NCBI GenBank assembly: GCA_018970725.1
Contig: JAGWVU010000017.1
Span: 1 to 64,000 of the forward strand
Length of the DNA stretch: 64,000 bases
Reading direction: 5' to 3'
Source: Verrucomicrobiota bacterium
GTDB lineage: Bacteria > Verrucomicrobiota > Verrucomicrobiia > Verrucomicrobiales > DEV007
Shown here: piece by piece, positions 8,690-18,263 of the stretch
Position numbering within the stretch: the first letter of the stretch is position 1
How the letters are laid out: each line of letters starts with the position of its first letter
Program-made: the position numbers and the translations under genes
The notes under the pieces: model-generated
What the model was told of the DNA's origin: nothing
Seen by the model: the letters and a program-made list of their open reading frames with translations, nothing else
The model's database searches: none

Positions 8690-9573
8690 ATTTTCGCTGG
8701 ATGCCGACGGTCGGATCCAGCATAAAGCTTCCTTTCCCTCCTTGCCAGAAGATGTCCCGCTGCCCCCAGATCCCACTCGTTCTCCCTTGGATTCTCGCGA
8801 CCGTGATCGGCGGTTCCGGAATCGGCCGGGCGCAATCCATTTCCGAGGCGGCCCGTGAGGTGTATCAGGCCCATCAGGATGCGCTCGCGGTGGTCACGGC
8901 CCGGTGCCTGATCGAGTTCACCACGGAAAAGGGAAGCCTGCCCGATCAGGAGCAATCCACCCAGACGCTCGGCACGGTGATCCACCCGCGCGGACTCGTC
9001 GTGGTTTGCAACAGCGCCTTGGACCCGAGCGTCGGCATGGTCGGGCAAAAGGGGCGGGCGGCCGGCAGCGAGGAATTCGTGACGGTGACCAAGGCGGAAG
9101 CCTCCTTTCCGGAAATCCAGATCAATCTGGCGGATGGTTCGGAGTATACCGGCACCCGGCTCCAGCAAAATCTCGACCTGGACCTTGCCTTCATTCTCAT
9201 CAATCCGAAGCAGGTCGCCGCGCGCAAGGTTCCGTTGGCAGCGGTCGATCTCTCCAACAAAATCCCCGAGGGCGGCCTGAGCATTGCGGATCCGGTGATC
9301 GGGCTCTCCCGGTCCTCGTCGGTTTACCGCCATATCCCGACGGTCCTGCCCGGTTACGTCACCGCGATTTCGAAGCGGCCGGAGTCGACGTTTTACATCA
9401 CCACCGCGGGGAATTCCCAAGGCGTGCCGGTGTTCGACGTCGAAGGACGTTTCGTCGGGATCACGGTGCAGCGGATCGTGGATGGACAGCGCACCAACGT
9501 CTTGGGAACACTCGCCGCCGGGATGGTCAAGTCCCTCGCGGACCTGGCCAAGGGCAAGGCGGGAATCAAATAA
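8686..9573 (+). CDS. Secreted HtrA/trypsin-fold protein with a missing catalytic His (probable pseudoprotease)
   Basis: A 295-residue protein if the coupled ATG at 8686 is used. The ATG at 8752 gives 273 residues beginning directly with a clean signal peptide and may be the true start. The fold is that of S1C/HtrA proteases. The line T-V-I-H-P-R-G-L-V-V-V-C-N-S-A-L-D aligns with the family's G-L-I-V-T-N-N-H-V-V-D, placing Ser where the catalytic His belongs. The Asp region D-L-D-L-A-F-I-L-I and the Ser region G-N-S-Q-G-V-P-V-F-D remain, but the usual G-N-S-G-G-P is altered. No PDZ domain follows. It probably binds peptides or scaffolds rather than cuts. It is coupled to the RodZ-like gene. 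Confidence 0.75.
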   Translation: MNFRWMPTVGSSIKLPFPPCQKMSRCPQIPLVLPWILATVIGGSGIGRAQSISEAAREVYQAHQDALAVVTARCLIEFTTEKGSLPDQEQSTQTLGTVIHPRGLVVVCNSALDPSVGMVGQKGRAAGSEEFVTVTKAEASFPEIQINLADGSEYTGTRLQQNLDLDLAFILINPKQVAARKVPLAAVDLSNKIPEGGLSIADPVIGLSRSSSVYRHIPTVLPGYVTAISKRPESTFYITTAGNSQGVPVFDVEGRFVGITVQRIVDGQRTNVLGTLAAGMVKSLADLAKGKAGIK

Positions 9574-9612
9574 TCAGTTGAAGGAATCCTGGGATCGCCG
9601 AAGGCAGCAACC

Positions 9613-10659
9613 ATGAAATTTGGAATCATCGGGGCGGGCATGATCGCCAAGTTCCACGCGCAAGCCATCCGCGCGATGGCCGACGGCGAACTTCTTTCCG
9701 TGTATGGGCGGCGGCCGGAAGCCGCGGAGGAACTCGGCCGGGAATTGGGGTGTCGCGCGTTCTGCGATCTCGATCAGTTCCTTGCCGATCCCGGGTTGGA
9801 GATCGTCACGATCGCGACGCCCTCCGGGGCCCATCTCGAGCCGGCGCTGGCAGCGATCCGCGCGGGGAAACACGTGGTCGTCGAGAAGCCGATCGAGGTG
9901 ACCACGGAACGGATCGATCTCATGATTGCCGCCGCGCGCGAGGCCGGGGTCACCCTGTCCGGGATCTTCAACCGCCGCTTCACCCCGGCGGTCGCGGCCT
10001 TGAAACGGGCCGTCGGGCAGGGGCGATTCGGCAGAATCACGATGGCGGATGCCTACGTGAAATGGTATCGCACCCAGCAGTATTACGATTCCGGGGCGTG
10101 GCGCGGGACCTGGGCCTTGGATGGCGGCGGAGCCGTCATGAACCAGGGCATCCACACCGTGGACCAGTTGATCCACCTCGCCGGTGATGTCCGTTCCGTG
10201 TGCGCTTCCACCGCTTGCTTGGCCCATACCGGGATCGAGGTGGAAGACACCGCGGTGGCCACGGTCGAGTTTGTCAGCGGAGCGCTCGGCGTCATTCAAT
10301 GCTCCACCGCCTGCTGGTCCTCCACCGGTCACCCGGCCGAGGTGCACCTGTGTGGGGAGAAAGGGTCCGTCTTTCTGGCGGACGAGCGGTTCCGGGTCTG
10401 GGACTTCATGGACCCGGATCCCGGGGACGAGGTGATCCGGGAAGAGCTGATGCAAGGGAGCCAGGCTCGTGGAGTCGGGGCCAACGATCCCAAGGCGATC
10501 AATTTCCTCGGGCACCAGCGCAATTTCGAGGATGTGGTGCAGGCGATCCGGGAAGGTCGTAGCCCGGCGGTCGATGGCACGGAAGCGAGGAAAGCGGTGG
10601 CCTTGATCAATGCGATTTACCAGAGCGCCCAATCCGGCGGCGTCCGGATCCAGTTGTGA
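9613..10659 (+). CDS. Gfo/Idh/MocA-family NAD(P)-dependent oxidoreductase
   Basis: A 348-residue soluble enzyme. The N-terminal Rossmann fold starts G-I-I-G-A-G-M-I-A, and H-V-V-V-E-K-P-I near residue 95 holds the E-K-P signature lysine of the family. The C-terminal half has the beta-sheet substrate domain with G-G-G-A-V-M-N-Q-G-I-H near residue 175, where the catalytic His of the D-x-x-x-H type is found. These enzymes oxidise or reduce sugars and cyclitols such as inositol or glucose derivatives; the substrate cannot be told. There is no signal peptide, unlike many PVC members that carry a Tat leader. It stands between an HtrA-like gene and convergent glnB. Confidence 0.9.
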   Translation: MKFGIIGAGMIAKFHAQAIRAMADGELLSVYGRRPEAAEELGRELGCRAFCDLDQFLADPGLEIVTIATPSGAHLEPALAAIRAGKHVVVEKPIEVTTERIDLMIAAAREAGVTLSGIFNRRFTPAVAALKRAVGQGRFGRITMADAYVKWYRTQQYYDSGAWRGTWALDGGGAVMNQGIHTVDQLIHLAGDVRSVCASTACLAHTGIEVEDTAVATVEFVSGALGVIQCSTACWSSTGHPAEVHLCGEKGSVFLADERFRVWDFMDPDPGDEVIREELMQGSQARGVGANDPKAINFLGHQRNFEDVVQAIREGRSPAVDGTEARKAVALINAIYQSAQSGGVRIQL

Positions 10660-10740
10660 GCTAACGGAAACGAAAATTCCCGGGTGCGCGGCACCGGTCG
10701 GAATTGGCGACCGCGCGAACCCGGGAATGGGCGGTGAAGT

Positions 10741-11232
<492 letters not shown>

Positions 11233-11251
11233 TCAGGAAACGAACTGACCT

Positions 11252-11278
11252 CCATGTGATAAGTTTCTTACCACATGG
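11252..11278. promoter_or_regulatory. 12-bp inverted repeat in the glnB divergent intergenic region
   Basis: CCATGTGATAAG (11252-11263) and CTTACCACATGG (11267-11278) are inverted copies agreeing at 11 of 12 positions around a 3-base centre. No T-run follows on either strand, so it is unlikely to be a terminator. A dyad of this size between two divergent genes suggests an operator for a dimeric regulator, or a structured leader of the gene at 11347. Confidence 0.4.
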
Positions 11279-11300
11279 AATCCCTCGGATGATTTCGTTG

Positions 11301-11317
11301 CCTTGGTTCGTCCAAGG
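11301..11317. promoter_or_regulatory. Second, 6-bp dyad upstream of the secreted protein gene
   Basis: CCTTGG (11301-11306) and CCAAGG (11312-11317) form a perfect 6-bp inverted repeat with a 5-base centre, ending about 12 bp before the ribosome-binding-like GGAG at 11331-11334. It could fold as a hairpin in the leader or serve as a small operator. It is weaker than the dyad at 11252-11278. Confidence 0.25.
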
Positions 11318-11346
11318 AAGGTAAGATTCAGGAGTTGTTTTTCGGG

Positions 11347-12288
11347 ATGTGGCGCTTTCCTCAAATGTTCGTGGTGACCTTGGTGGCGTGTTTACCGGCG
11401 CGTTCTCCCGGGGCGGGGGAACCGCTTCCGGCGCCCTCGTATCAGCCGGGCCGGGAATACGTGCTCCGCAGCGTGCAGCATGCGGAAACGGTGGTGGGGG
11501 TCTCCGGTGACGCCAAGGCGCGGCAGGTGGCGGATGTGGAGTTGGAGGTCCGTTCCGTGTGCCAGGCCCGCAAGGGGGAGGCGAAGTTGCGCGACGTGGT
11601 GGTGGAACTGCTGGCCATGAACATCAAGGTGCGGCTCGGGAGTGTGGAGATGCGCTATGACTCGAGGCAGCCCGAGTCCGGAAAGACCTTGCTGGGGCAG
11701 ACCTTTCGGCCGTTGATCGGCAAATCGTTTTCGGTGACTTTGGATGAGGCGGGTGACGTGGTGGCGACGGCAGGGATGGAGGCCTTTTCCACCGGAGACC
11801 ATTTGCTGGCGCAGCAGTTCGGCCCGGAGCAACTCAAGCAGATCGCGACCCCGGCGTTGCGGCTGGGAGTGCCGGTTGGAGGGGTGGTCATGGGGGCGAG
11901 TTGGAAGCAGGACCGGGAGATCGAGCTGGGACCGGGGCAACGGCTGACGGCGTCGTTCGATGTCGCGTATGCCCGGGACGAGTTGTTGGAGAACCGGGCC
12001 CATGGCGTGATCGAGTATGGAGCCGGGATTGATGCGGATCTGGAGACGGCTCCGGCGGATGGAAAGGTCCCGGGGATGAAGATCCGGATCCGCGAGGGCC
12101 GGGTCAACGGGGCGGTCTCGATCGACAAGGAATTGCGTTTTCCCCGGAGTGGGATGTCGATGACCACGTTGACGATGAAGTTGCCGAACCCTGCGGAGCC
12201 CGGGGAAACGGTGGAGATTCCGGTGCGGCAGAGCATGGAGTTCGAGTTGTTGTCGACCCGCCGGCTCGGGCCGTTCGATCGCCCGTGA
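11347..12288 (+). CDS. Secreted protein of unknown function, DUF6263-like
   Basis: The ATG at 11347 was chosen because AGGAG lies 12-13 bp upstream; a TTG at 11335 would sit directly against that site. This gives 313 residues. A signal peptide ends near R-S-P-G-A-G. The mature part is rich in beta-strand pattern with few Cys and no membrane segment. Residues ~110-160 carry L-I-G-K-S-F-S-V-T-L-D-E-A-G-D-V, a pattern common to DUF6263-type periplasmic proteins of unknown role. It is followed by dnaE 51 bp downstream, but no functional link is apparent. Its upstream region holds two dyads shared with the divergent glnB. Confidence 0.65.
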   Translation: MWRFPQMFVVTLVACLPARSPGAGEPLPAPSYQPGREYVLRSVQHAETVVGVSGDAKARQVADVELEVRSVCQARKGEAKLRDVVVELLAMNIKVRLGSVEMRYDSRQPESGKTLLGQTFRPLIGKSFSVTLDEAGDVVATAGMEAFSTGDHLLAQQFGPEQLKQIATPALRLGVPVGGVVMGASWKQDREIELGPGQRLTASFDVAYARDELLENRAHGVIEYGAGIDADLETAPADGKVPGMKIRIREGRVNGAVSIDKELRFPRSGMSMTTLTMKLPNPAEPGETVEIPVRQSMEFELLSTRRLGPFDRP

Positions 12289-12339
12289 GGGCCTGCGTGG
12301 TGGTTCGGTGAGGATGTTGCACCATCGCGGAGATGGGCT

Positions 12340-15300
12340 ATGCTCTCACCAATGTCCGATTCTCCCGCCGTGTCCGACTTTGTTCACCTGCACTTGCATA
12401 CCGAGTATTCGACGCTGGATGGCGCGGTGCGGATCAAGCAGTTGATGGCGCGGGCGGCGGAACTGGGGATGCCGGCGGTGGCAATGACGGACCACGGCAA
12501 TATTTTCGGGGCGATCGAGTTCTATCAGAAAGCGAAGAAGGAAGGGGTCAAGCCGATCATCGGGTGCGAGATGTATTTGACGCCGCCGGGGGTATCGATG
12601 CAGGCGCGGAAGAAACTGCCCGGGGAGCGGAAGACTTCGCACCTGACGGTGTTGGCCCAGAATGCCACGGGGTTCGCCAACCTGACCAAGTTGGTTTCCG
12701 CGGGGCACTTGGAAGGATTTTATTCCAAGCCGCGGATTGATCACGAGTTGCTGGCCCGGCATTCCGAGGGGTTGGTGGTGTTGAGCGGATGTCTCCAGGG
12801 AGAGATCAACCAGTTCATCACGGACAACCTGATGGACGAGGCCCGGGCCAGTTTGCGCCGCTTTCTCGATGTGTTCGGGAGGGATCGCTTTTTTCTGGAG
12901 GTTCACGACCACCAGCTGGAACAGCAAAGGAAATGCACGCGGCAGATGGTGGAGTTCGGCCGTGAGTTCGGGCTCAAACTGGTGGCTGCCAACGATGTCC
13001 ATTTCCTCAACCGCTCGGACCATGATGCGCACGATATTCTGATCTGCATCGGCACCAACAAACTGAAGCTGGAAGAGAACCGCATGAAATATTCCACGGA
13101 GGTCTATTTCAAGACCGCCGAGGAGATGAAACGGCTCTTCAGCGAGTTGCCCGAAGCGGTGACGAACACCCGATTGGTGGCGGACATGTGTGAGTTGGAG
13201 ATTCCGCTCGATGCCACCAGTATTGCCAAATACCCGAGGTTCAACTCGCCCGACGGGACGCCCCGTGAAGACTATTTCCGCAGGGTCTGTCAGGAGGGCT
13301 TGGCGGGGCGTTACGGAGAGGAGCGTTTGTGCGCGGAACCGGCTCTCCGGGAACGGTTGGAATACGAGATCGGGATCATGGAGAAGATGGGCTTCATCTC
13401 TTACTTCCTGATCACCTGGGACTTCATCAAGTGGGCCAAGGATCATGATATCCCGGTCGGTCCCGGCCGGGGCTCCGCCGCCGGCAGTTTGGTGGCCTAC
13501 GCACTGGGAATCACCGATATTTGTCCGATCCGGTTCGGCCTCATTTTCGAACGTTTCCTCAATCCCGAGCGGGTATCCCCGCCGGACGTTGACGTGGACT
13601 TCTGCCAAACCCGCCGTCCCGAGGTGATCGAATATGTCCGTCGCAAGTATGGCGAGTCGTCGGTCTCCCAAATCATCACGTTCGGCACCTTGGGAGCCAA
13701 GAGCGTGGTCCGCGATGTGGGGCGGGTCCTGGGGTTCAGCTACAGCGAGGGCGACCGGATTGCCAAGATGATTCCCAACGAGCTGAATATCACGCTGGCC
13801 GGGGCGATCGAGAAAAATCCGGAGTTGAAGCAGGAGATCGAACGCAGCGGTCCCCTGACCCAACTCTGGGAGGCGGCCACGTTTCTGGAGGGGTTGAAGC
13901 GGGGCACCGGGGTGCATGCCGCCGGGGTGGTGATCGCGGATCGGGACCTGACGGATTTCATTGCCTTGGCCCGGGCCAAGGAAGGGGAGGTGACGACGCA
14001 GTATGCGATGGAACCGCTGACCGAGCTCGGCATGCTCAAGATGGACTTCCTCGGTCTGAAGACGCTGACCGTGATCCAGGATGCGGTGACGCTGATCCGG
14101 CGCAAGGTGCCGGACTTCGATCACGGGAAGATTCCCTTGGATGATCGCAAGACATTGGAGCTGCTGAACCAAGGGGAGACCTGCGGGGTGTTCCAGCTGG
14201 AATCCGGAGGGATGGTGGATCTCTGCAAACGTTTCGACGTGCGCGGCATCGAAGACGTGATTGCACTCATTGCCATTTACCGACCCGGGCCGATGCAGTT
14301 CATCGACACTTACATTGCGCGGAAAAAGGGGCGGGAGAGTGTCGAGTATCCGCACCCGCTCTACGAGCAGATCGCGAAGGAGACTTACGGGATTCTCATT
14401 TATCAGGAACAGGTGCAGCGGGTGGCGAACGTGGTGGCCGGTTATTCGCTCGGTCAGGCCGACCTGTTGCGCCGCGCCATGGGCAAGAAGAAGCCCGAGA
14501 TCATGGAGAAAGAGCGGGCCAAGTTCGTCGCCGGGGCCCAGGCGGTGAACCATATCGACGCCAAACTGGCGAACGAGATGTTCGATACGCTGGCGAAGTT
14601 CGCTGAATACGGGTTCAACAAATCGCACTCCGCCGCCTACGGCTTCATCAGCTACCAGACCGCCTATCTCAAGGCGAATCATCCGGTGGAATTCATGGCC
14701 GGACTGCTCTCCAACGAGATCAACAACACCGACAAGATTTCGGTCTTTGTGGCGGAGTGTCAGCGGATGGGGATCCGGATCCTGCCGCCCTGTGTCAACC
14801 GCAGCGGACTCAAGTTTTTCCCCGAGGACGGGGAGGATCGTTGGGGGGACCCGGTGGCCGGGATCCGGTTCGGCCTGGCCGCCATCAAGAATGTCGGGAC
14901 CGGGGCCATGGAGTTGACGGTGGCGGAGCGCCAGAGCGGCGGTCCCTTCAAGAGTCTCGAGGATTTTTGCAATCGGCTGGACTCGAAGACGGTGAACAAG
15001 AAAGTATTGGAAAGCCTGATCCGGGCCGGAGCCTTCGATTTCCTGGGTGAAACACGGGCGGGACTTTTTGCGCGGATCGACGCGGCGATCGCCACCGCGG
15101 CCAGTGCGCAACGGGACCGGAAGGCGGGACAGTTTTCCCTCTTCGGCCTGGACGAAATGGTGGGGGCGCCGGAGCCGGAGGCGGAGATCCTGACTGCGCC
15201 GGTGGCGGAATGGCCCAAGGAGGAGGTTTTGGCGCACGAGCGGGAGTTGCTTGGGTTCTATGTGACCGGGCATCCGCTGGACGCCTACAAGAAATCGTTC

Positions 15301-15879
15301 AAGGTTGGTCGTTACAAGAAGCTCAACCAGATCCAAGCCCTGCCGGAAAGCCGCGTTCCGGTGAAGTTCGCCGCCTTGATCAAGGAGGTGCAGGTGAAAT
15401 ATTCGAAGAAGGACAGCCGGGCCTTCGCCATCCTACAGCTCGAGGATTTCGGCGGCAGTCTGGAGCTGCCGATTTGGAGCGACCTCTATGCTTCCGTCGG
15501 TTCGCTGCTCCAGGTAAACACCGTGATCGAGTTCAAGGCGCAGATCTCCCAAGATCGTCAGGACCCGAATGCGAGGAGGCTCAACGTCCAGGAGATCCAG
15601 CGCCTCGACCCCCTTCCCTTTGATCCGGCCGAGTTTGAAAAGCAAGCCGTGGAGGCTCCGATCGAGGAACTGACCCTGATCCTGGATTGTGCGACGGATT
15701 CCGTTTCCGATCTCCAACGGATCCACGCGATCGCCAAGCGACACCGGGGGCTCTCGCCCTTGCGGCTCCGGATCCACCTCCGGGACGGCAGTTCGCACCT
15801 GCTGCTGACCAACCGCAGGTATTGGATCGACGCAACGGAAGACGCCAAAGCCGACCTGGCTCCTTGGCTGGAGGCATGA
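12340..15879 (+). CDS. dnaE: DNA polymerase III alpha subunit
   Basis: An 1179-residue replicative polymerase; the ATG five codons in (12352) is an equally good start. The N-terminal PHP domain opens V-H-L-H-L-H-T-E-Y-S and contains M-T-D-H-G-N. The palm carries P-D-V-D-V-D-F with Asp416 and Asp418, and Asp569 in M-D-F-L-G, the three catalytic Asp of the C-family. G-R-G-S-A-A-G-S-L lies shortly before. Fingers, a helix-hairpin-helix region and a C-terminal OB fold follow, giving DnaE1 length and order. The gene is not in an obvious operon upstream; parA begins 80 bp downstream. Confidence 0.97.
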   Translation: MLSPMSDSPAVSDFVHLHLHTEYSTLDGAVRIKQLMARAAELGMPAVAMTDHGNIFGAIEFYQKAKKEGVKPIIGCEMYLTPPGVSMQARKKLPGERKTSHLTVLAQNATGFANLTKLVSAGHLEGFYSKPRIDHELLARHSEGLVVLSGCLQGEINQFITDNLMDEARASLRRFLDVFGRDRFFLEVHDHQLEQQRKCTRQMVEFGREFGLKLVAANDVHFLNRSDHDAHDILICIGTNKLKLEENRMKYSTEVYFKTAEEMKRLFSELPEAVTNTRLVADMCELEIPLDATSIAKYPRFNSPDGTPREDYFRRVCQEGLAGRYGEERLCAEPALRERLEYEIGIMEKMGFISYFLITWDFIKWAKDHDIPVGPGRGSAAGSLVAYALGITDICPIRFGLIFERFLNPERVSPPDVDVDFCQTRRPEVIEYVRRKYGESSVSQIITFGTLGAKSVVRDVGRVLGFSYSEGDRIAKMIPNELNITLAGAIEKNPELKQEIERSGPLTQLWEAATFLEGLKRGTGVHAAGVVIADRDLTDFIALARAKEGEVTTQYAMEPLTELGMLKMDFLGLKTLTVIQDAVTLIRRKVPDFDHGKIPLDDRKTLELLNQGETCGVFQLESGGMVDLCKRFDVRGIEDVIALIAIYRPGPMQFIDTYIARKKGRESVEYPHPLYEQIAKETYGILIYQEQVQRVANVVAGYSLGQADLLRRAMGKKKPEIMEKERAKFVAGAQAVNHIDAKLANEMFDTLAKFAEYGFNKSHSAAYGFISYQTAYLKANHPVEFMAGLLSNEINNTDKISVFVAECQRMGIRILPPCVNRSGLKFFPEDGEDRWGDPVAGIRFGLAAIKNVGTGAMELTVAERQSGGPFKSLEDFCNRLDSKTVNKKVLESLIRAGAFDFLGETRAGLFARIDAAIATAASAQRDRKAGQFSLFGLDEMVGAPEPEAEILTAPVAEWPKEEVLAHERELLGFYVTGHPLDAYKKSFKVGRYKKLNQIQALPESRVPVKFAALIKEVQVKYSKKDSRAFAILQLEDFGGSLELPIWSDLYASVGSLLQVNTVIEFKAQISQDRQDPNARRLNVQEIQRLDPLPFDPAEFEKQAVEAPIEELTLILDCATDSVSDLQRIHAIAKRHRGLSPLRLRIHLRDGSSHLLLTNRRYWIDATEDAKADLAPWLEA

Positions 15880-15958
15880 AGGTCCATCACTCCGGTTGAC
15901 TTTTGGGCGCGGGAGTTGGACCATCAGCCTCGCAAACGGTCCTTGCGGACTCACAGGC

Positions 15959-16834
15959 ATGGCGGCGAAAATCTGGGCGTTTTTGAATTTCAAGGGAGGG
16001 GTTGGCAAAACCACCGACACGGTCAACCTCGCCGCGATCCTGGCCAAGCATCCGGATTTCCGCGGTAACCGGGTGCTTGTGATCGATCAGGATCCACAGT
16101 GCAACGCCACCCTCTGGTTCCTGACAAGGGAGCGTTATCACGTCGCGACCAGCCGCAACAAGAGCGCCTACCATCTTTACGAAGCGCAGATGCGTGGTTC
16201 CCAGGTGCCGATTCAGGACGTGATCACTCCGGTCTACCGCGATCCGGAATCGGGCGGGGGCATCGATCTGGTTGGGGCCTCGTTCGACATGCTGGAGCAG
16301 GAGGAGGATCCGAGTTTGGGAGGGGAGGCGGCCAAGGCGGCCACGGTCATCCAGCGGGCCATCGAACCGGTCCGTAACGCCTATGATTACATCCTGATCG
16401 ATTGTCCTCCCGGGTATTCCATTTTCACCCGGAACGCCTTGCGGGCGGCGCAACACGTCATCGTGCCTTACACGGCGGACTATCTCGCCCTCGAGGGGAT
16501 CAAATGGATCAAGCAGCTTCGGGATCGCTTTGCGCGCGGGCACGCAGACCCGAACTCCGTCGCCCGGATCGGTGGCGTCATCGTGAACCGTTACCGGGCC
16601 GGATTCCGGGCGAGCGACGCCGCGCTGGCGGAACTGCGGGTGGTGCTGGACGAACTGGGGGCGCAGACCGGGGAGAAGATCCATCTCTTCCGGCCTTTCA
16701 TCCGCGAGGCCACGGCCGTGACCGCGGCGAACAACGAGCAGCGGGCCCTGGTCGATTGCGAGCCGACGGCGGTGCGGCGCGATTTCATCCGGGTTGCGCA
16801 TGATCTGGTGCAGACCTTCCGTCGCCATGTCTGA
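15959..16834 (+). CDS. Orphan ParA/Soj-family ATPase
   Basis: A 291-residue P-loop ATPase starting at the ATG at 15959; an in-frame TTG 63 bp upstream is less likely. The deviant Walker A motif K-G-G-V-G-K-T-T is near residue 11, with the signature lysine of ParA/MinD proteins, D-Q-D-P-Q-C-N-A-T follows near 44 and I-L-I-D-C-P-P-G near 145. In the family the ATP-bound dimer binds DNA and moves cargo along the nucleoid. No parB and no parS-like dyads are beside it. The next gene overlaps by 8 bp, so that unknown protein is the natural candidate for its partner or cargo adaptor. Chromosome segregation is less likely than positioning of another structure. Confidence 0.85.
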   Translation: MAAKIWAFLNFKGGVGKTTDTVNLAAILAKHPDFRGNRVLVIDQDPQCNATLWFLTRERYHVATSRNKSAYHLYEAQMRGSQVPIQDVITPVYRDPESGGGIDLVGASFDMLEQEEDPSLGGEAAKAATVIQRAIEPVRNAYDYILIDCPPGYSIFTRNALRAAQHVIVPYTADYLALEGIKWIKQLRDRFARGHADPNSVARIGGVIVNRYRAGFRASDAALAELRVVLDELGAQTGEKIHLFRPFIREATAVTAANNEQRALVDCEPTAVRRDFIRVAHDLVQTFRRHV

Positions 16835-17486
16835 GGGGGAATGCGGTTCGGTTTTGGAGCGGCGGGCCAAGGTTGGTCCGTTGGCGGAAGGCTTGCGCAA
16901 ACTGGCCGATACCCTGGAGGCGAATCAGGCGCTCTATGAGCCGATCACCTTCGAACGCGAGGCAACGCTGCTGGCCCAGCGTCTGCGCGAATTCCTGCTG
17001 CGTGAGCCGGCGTTGCATCGCGTTTCCGAGCGGATGTTTCTGGAGTGCCGGGCCGCCTGGTTGCGGGCCTGGCAGCAGGCGCCGGCGGAAATGGAACGGC
17101 GTTGCGAGAACGTTCTGGGCCGGTTGCCGCACCACGTCGCGGAGGAGAGCGAGGTGAGTTGGCGGCTCCATCTTCTGGTGGAAGTGATCCTCCTGATGCC
17201 GGATGCGGCGGGGGTTCTGGCGTTGACCGAAGCGCAAGGGGTCGAAAGCCCGGTCCGCGGGATGGGGGGGGACGTCCATGTGGAGGATCGCGGGGCGACG
17301 GATGCCCTGTTGCTTTGGGGGCAGATGAGTCAGGAGGAATTCCTCTTGAGCTGGGGACGGCTCGATCCCGGGTTGCTCCGCCGCTGCGCCGGATTGGTCG
17401 GGGTCACCTTGACGCGCCCGACTTTGGCGGCGAAGCGCAAGCTCCACGCCTTGGCCGTGCGCCTGTTCCGGAACACCCGCATGTGA
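16827..17486 (+). CDS. Hypothetical protein coupled to the orphan ParA
   Basis: A 219-residue protein from the ATG at 16827, overlapping the end of parA by 8 bp. It is predicted to be mostly helical and rich in Arg, Leu and Glu, with no signal peptide and no clear membrane segment. A conserved-looking block W-R-L-H-L-L-V-E-V-I-L-L-M-P near residues 112-125 is the most hydrophobic part. It matches no family that I recognise. The overlap with parA argues that the two proteins are made in step and act together, for example as an adaptor or nucleotide-exchange partner; this is inference from position. Confidence 0.6.
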   Translation: MSEGECGSVLERRAKVGPLAEGLRKLADTLEANQALYEPITFEREATLLAQRLREFLLREPALHRVSERMFLECRAAWLRAWQQAPAEMERRCENVLGRLPHHVAEESEVSWRLHLLVEVILLMPDAAGVLALTEAQGVESPVRGMGGDVHVEDRGATDALLLWGQMSQEEFLLSWGRLDPGLLRRCAGLVGVTLTRPTLAAKRKLHALAVRLFRNTRM

Positions 17487-17489
17487 GCG

Positions 17490-18263
17490 ATGGAGAGGGA
17501 GGGGGCCGCGCGACCTTACGCGTTTTTCGATCTGGATGGCACCTTGTTGCCCTGGGACACGCAGCTCCTGTTGGCGGCTTTCGTGTTCCGGCGCTCGGGA
17601 TGGAGGCGTTTCTTCCTCGTGCCGGTCCTGCTCGCGCTGCCGTTGAAGCTCGGCGGTCTGGTGGACACGCGGACCCTGAAACGCCTTTTTCTCGGCTTCC
17701 TCAGTGGTCTGGAACCGGGCCGGATCGAGGCCATGGCGGATGAATTCGTGGATCGGGTGGCTCTCCCGGCGATGTGGCCGGAGATGCTGGCGGAGATCGA
17801 GAGCCGGCGCGGGGAAGGGTGCGTTCTGGTGCTCAACACCGCCAGTCCCGGATTTTACGCGGAACGGATCGCCCGCCGGTTGGGCTTTGATCATTGCGTG
17901 GCCACCGGGATGGAGATGGGGGGCGGGGAACGTCTGGCCTGGCCCCCGGCGTTTTCCGGGCCCAATAACAAGCGACGGGCCAAGGTGGAGGCGATGCGGG
18001 CGAGGGGCTGGCTTGCTCCAGGCTCCGGACTTCCGCTGCCGGGAGCATGGGCTTACACCGACAGCGCCGCGGACCTGCCGCTGCTCGAATGCGCGGAGTT
18101 CGGCGTGCTGGTGCATCCGCGCCGTGCCCTGCGGGTGCTGGGCGAGGCCAAAGGGTGGCGCGTCCTGCGGCCCTTGCCGGCCGTTTCCCGATGGCGCCGG
18201 GTCATCCTGGGGATGGCGCTGCTTTTTGGCTGTTGGAACCCTTCGCGAGGGAGTAACAGATGA
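17490..18263 (+). CDS. HAD-superfamily IB hydrolase (phosphoserine-phosphatase-like)
   Basis: A 257-residue HAD phosphatase. Motif I is F-F-D-L-D-G-T-L at about residue 10, with the nucleophile Asp and general-acid Asp. Motif II lies in V-L-N-T-A-S near 115, motif III lysine in N-N-K-R-R-A-K near 155, and motif IV in Y-T-D-S-A-A-D-L-P-L near 190. The large helical cap inserted between motifs I and II places it in subfamily IB, which includes SerB-like and lipid phosphatases. The cap and the C-terminus have hydrophobic stretches that may touch the membrane. It starts 3 bp after the previous stop, and its end overlaps the ABC gene by 4 bp. Confidence 0.85.
   Translation: MEREGAARPYAFFDLDGTLLPWDTQLLLAAFVFRRSGWRRFFLVPVLLALPLKLGGLVDTRTLKRLFLGFLSGLEPGRIEAMADEFVDRVALPAMWPEMLAEIESRRGEGCVLVLNTASPGFYAERIARRLGFDHCVATGMEMGGGERLAWPPAFSGPNNKRRAKVEAMRARGWLAPGSGLPLPGAWAYTDSAADLPLLECAEFGVLVHPRRALRVLGEAKGWRVLRPLPAVSRWRRVILGMALLFGCWNPSRGSNR

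Noticed and set aside
12346-15336. 996-codon open frame on the minus strand opposite dnaE
   Set aside because: A shadow frame caused by codon bias of dnaE; no start signal, no domain.
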